A DNA stretch of 64,000 nt from Otis tarda (Eukaryota; Chordata; Aves; Otidiformes; Otididae), in NCBI GenBank assembly GCA_026413225.1, contig CM048591.1, positions 6,649,001 to 6,713,000 on the forward strand. Direction: 5' to 3'. The translations under genes and the position numbers were made by a program. Positions within the stretch are counted from its first letter, which is position 1. The number at the start of each line of letters is the position of its first letter. Below are positions 60,158 through 64,000 of the stretch, one piece after another. Below the pieces are notes generated by a model, which did no database searches, had not been told where the DNA came from, and saw only the letters and a program-made list of their open reading frames with translations.

Positions 60158-63100
60158 GACAAGTTCTTTTATATGTAAGTAGTTAGTGTTATTCTTTGCC
60201 CTGATCTGCCACTGCAAATACGCCTCACTTTGCCTGCAACCACAAGACAGTTGATGATCCTTGTGTCAGTGTCAGGGCTGTTTCATAAATCAGCCAGCAG
60301 GAGGTGGTCCAAAAGCCAAATCCTGAGTGCTCCCTTCAGGTCTTAATGGGTTACCTTTGAATTGGAGCAAGCCCTCGTGGGTCCCAGGCTGTTTGAACCC
60401 CCTAACTGGGTCTTCCACATAAGTAGCTATCAAGCCAATGGGTCTTCTGGGTTCTTACTTAATATGCTTAGAGGTTTTGCTATTAGAATAAATGCCAGTT
60501 CTTTTTGTTACTAGATTCCCCAGGCTTTCAGAGTACAGTTTTAAGCACTCGAAATGCCACCAGTACTCATTATCCCACCTCCCACTCCCCAGTGGAATTC
60601 TTAAGTGACAGGAAGCTGGAAAAATACAGATGGTATAATTGTATATTTTGCAGTTGATTAATCACCACAAAACATTAATCACATTTGGTATAACAATACA
60701 TAATCAAATTCTTTATAGTAGAAATTAAGTTTCTTTCTGATAGGGAATGGATTTCTTTAGGATATTGACATGGCTTTTCAACATCTGTTTTGCACCAATT
60801 CCACATCTGCATTTGATTTAATCAGCTTTAGGGCTCTGTAAAAACATAGCTTTAAGGTTTGTTTCATGTTTCTAAGTGCGCATGTTAATAATAGCAGAAG
60901 TGCAAATGGAGATATATCTGCTGTAACAAACTACTCTTTGTATGCTACACTTACTCATTTTCTGCCTTCAAAGAATCTTCTACTTTTCTCTTTTTAGGTT
61001 AGTTTGTTAAACGTAATGGAAAATTTATTTTGAAACAATTCAAGATGGTAATATATTGACAGAAGAAAGAGGGTCTGCATAGTACACCAAAGAATGAACT
61101 AGATAGCTTATTATAATTATTAACATCAAAGGGATGAGGAGTTGGCCCAGTGGTCAAGGCACGACACTGTAGCTAGTCATATCAGACTTACCACCCCATT
61201 GTGCTGTCTTTGACTTCCCAGTCTAGATGGTCTGTCACATCCAGCTGTCCTGCCAAGGAATGATCTTTTGTGTTTGTTCAAAGCTATGATTTTATACCAC
61301 TGGCCCATAGTTTATATCTTGTCCTAGGATATGATAAAACTGGTTTCAGCTCTGTCTTTAGAGGTGGGTGAAGGAGGCCACAGCTTTTTCTTCCAAAAGT
61401 GTGCTTTACCAACCATATTAAGGAACAGCCAAGGGCCAGTACATATTCCATCGTTACTGCTAAATCTGGGTCACTGTGCAGTAAAGCAACATTAAATATG
61501 TAAGCCAAAGGCAGAATAATCAAGTAGAATTTGGATTTAATTGCCAGCTACTGAGGGATACTGTATCCTAGATAAAACATGTAAACATAACTAAAACGAG
61601 ACTCTAAAATCCAGGAAGATGTCTCCATAAGATTAACTCACTCTTGCTCACTTGTATTTTAGTCCCACACGACATTGCCATACATTCCTTTATTGTAGAT
61701 TAAGTAATCTAGCTGCAGCACATAGGCTAGAGAAATGTTTCTGTTCAGGAAAGGGATAATGAAACTCACTCGGATGTGGAAGCTCAAAATCAGCTCAAAC
61801 CCAGCTTGATGGAAACTTTTGAGAATGTTTCTCCCCATTTCTCAAGGAAGTATTCTGACCACCAGGATAAACTGTAAAGGAGACTTCGTCTCTAAAACAG
61901 TCTATTCTGAGAAGACTGTAGGCTTCAAGTGGAGAGAAGTATTCTCTGTGCAGTTTGGATTTATACTTTTTTCTGTTTCTCCAATATTGCACCTTTAAGT
62001 GTCCTCCTGTCTCATCTGTTAATCCCATGGAGATACGTAAATTATCTGAATACTCACTGGAACTTAGTTCCTCTGAATCACATTTGGAAGATGTGTATTT
62101 TGTCTTCTAATTGTATAGGAGCCATTTCTACCACTGTGACAGACTCAAGACTATTGGTTGGAAAACAACAGGAAGATGAATGCACTGGTTTAAATATGAA
62201 ACCACTGAATTCTGCTGCAGTTTTCTCAATGAACATACAGATTATCTCTGGAGAAAATGGCAGCAAGATTATTTTTTAGGGTGAAAAGACAATTTATACC
62301 GAATAGTACCTGAAACCATGAATTAAGCCACTTATTTAAATAAGAGTATTGTGAAAGCAGATTGCTAAGGAAAATAGTGCAAACAAAAATCCATAAGAAG
62401 CTGTATCTCACATTCAGTGTATTCAGCTCTTGATTTTAATACCTAAAAGTAGGATTCAGAATATGCATGCATTGTAAAAATAATCATATTTATCATATAT
62501 TTGTATGAGGGACAGCAAGAGAGCAAAGCAGCATATTTGTATGTGTAATATTATTTGCTGCTACATGAGCATTATTTGTAAATTAAACATGCAACCTACA
62601 AAGAGTTATTAAAAAAAAAAAAACAAGCAAACAAAAAACCCTACTTTTAACTAAACTAGATCAACCAGGTTTTGAAACAAAGAACCGAGGCATGTTTTCC
62701 GAACACATAATTTGTCAGCCAGTGCTCAAAATTGAGATGTTACTGGTTTCTGTGAAATACTTTTAGACCTATGAAGAGTGGTGCTACAGAAATAAAGTGA
62801 CTGATGTTCTGCCAATAGAAACCTCAAAAGGAGTTTGAAAAACACAGCAAGAGTTGCTTCCGAAGCTGGAGATAGGGACGCATTATGTTTTATTTTGCCC
62901 TCTAACATAAGCCCCAAAGCATTGTTTCACTAAAACCAGTCTGCTACCTGAACTGAGTCCAACTCAGTCTCTTTGCACAAATGCAGTGAGGAAAAATCCG
63001 TTTAGTGTGTCACTGTAAAATTTCCTTGTTTATTGCTGGAATGAGTAGAGTACAAGGTCTTCTATCTTATTGCATACTGATGAGATGTAGAACCATCTGT

Positions 63101-64000
63101 GCACTGCTCATTCATACCAGGGAATTGCTACTTGCCCAACATCCTCACTGATAACAAGAGGACTACTTCAATTGTAACTGTTCACAGTTGTGAGAAACCA
63201 TGTCTGGATCCTTAAGGACACACAAGGGCACTGCCGTGATCAATGGTAGATGGGAAAATTGCTTACTTACTTTGGAAATGCTTTTGTTTTTACTGCCCAT
63301 GTAAAATTCTCTTGTCACTCCAGTGTGCTTTTGAGCCTTTATACGCAATAACTTTATTCCCTAATTTGCCAATGAATAAGGAGAATTTCAGGATCATGAT
63401 TCTAACCCTGGACATATCCCTTTCTCCCCAGGAAGCCTCTACCAAACTGAAGCTAAAGATCTGGCGAGGGCTTGTGTAGGCAAGGAATCATGATGCTTCT
63501 GATCCTGTATTTTTTGAGGAATACCTACAGAATCTCATAGGACCTTAAAAACAGATAGTCTGGAACATGTGCATATTTTCTCAATATCTTTGAAATTAAT
63601 CAAAGTAGTTTAGTGCAAGTCCTTCAGTGTGTAATGTTGATCCTTGTTAAGGCGAATTTTCCTTTTTAGTGCACTTCAGGAAAAGTAAATTTGACATTAA
63701 CACTGTTGGATAATCTTTTTGCCCTCAGTTTGAATATTTAAAGAAGGATATAAAGTATTTTAAAGGGAAGAATCCTGGACTGTCAGTAAGTGGAAAACCA
63801 ATGAAGTAACAGATATTCCACTTCTCTGTTCTTACTGTCCAGCATTTCTAGAGAGAGGCAGAATCTAGTCCTTCGATACACCTGACATAAATGTTAGAAA
63901 CATGCTTTTCTGATCTCTGTGCTTAATGCATACTGCAGTGGTTTTACATATTCTCCAGCAGATATTATGCCTACTATAGCCTTAATAGTCTTAGACTTGA

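Larger units (their letters stand above)
54216..64000. other. Unique AT-rich non-coding DNA
   Basis: Apart from the two candidate exons (54512-54615 and 59215-59333), the hairpins and the simple repeats listed separately, I see nothing I can name. Frames at 55258-55566, 56478-56819, 59318-59677 and 61929-62279 (102-119 codons) cross homopolymer runs or lack any domain and are not called as genes. Confidence 0.5.

Noticed and set aside
61135-61200. tRNA-like start 'TTGGCCCAGTGGTCAAGGCA'
   Set aside because: Box-A-like, but no box B, no foldable cloverleaf and no CCA-side acceptor stem in the expected distance. It is not a tRNA gene and is too weak for a SINE call.
1-64000. CRISPR array, bacterial operon, phage or plasmid system
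   Set aside because: There are no regularly spaced repeats with unique spacers, no dense same-strand genes and no ribosome-binding-site pattern. The repeat content is that of a bird nuclear genome.

Overview
The window looks like avian nuclear DNA: AT-rich, gene-poor, and carrying CR1 LINE fragments whose 3' ends show the bird-type octamer tail (ATTCTATG-like units). It also carries long terminal repeats (LTRs) of kinds I associate with avian ERVL-type retroviruses. The species cannot be named from this sequence. No complete protein-coding gene, rRNA or tRNA gene, CRISPR array or bacterial-type operon is visible. The short ATG-initiated frames across the window are what AT-rich non-coding DNA, or GC-rich repeat DNA, produces by chance. 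It is best read as an intergenic region or a very large intron.

Layout. From 1 to 17.7 kb there is unique AT-rich sequence with three CR1 fragments (4.4 kb minus, 6.6 kb plus, 8.1-8.5 kb plus), microsatellites, and a perfect 12-bp hairpin at 13.6 kb. At 17.7-18.3 kb lies a minus-strand LTR fragment. A MIR-like core SINE relic sits at 21.4 kb. From 25.1 to 29.4 kb is the densest part, a 4.3-kb mosaic of CR1 pieces. It holds a plus-strand reverse-transcriptase fragment whose catalytic Asp-Asp segment appears deleted, an endonuclease N-terminal fragment, two copies of one chimeric unit about 0.7 kb apart, and an old, long minus-strand CR1.

From 32.2 to 32.5 kb is another old minus-strand CR1-like fragment. 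At 34.7-36.7 kb are two plus-strand LTRs. The second is a full 1,154-bp solo LTR with matching TG...CA ends, a perfect 5-bp target-site duplication and an internal degenerate minisatellite. The stretch 36.7-46.2 kb is unique AT-rich DNA with two purine-rich strand-asymmetric tracts. Old minus-strand CR1 copies lie at 46.2 and 47.9 kb and a younger one at 53.8 kb, next to a small nested duplication.

Host genes: two short segments have splice-site architecture (54512-54615, with an open reading phase, and 59215-59333, without one). They are the only candidates for host exons and both are weak. Nothing here forms a working gene system. The mobile elements are all truncated, decayed or reduced to LTRs, so the window is mainly a record of retroelement insertion and rearrangement.
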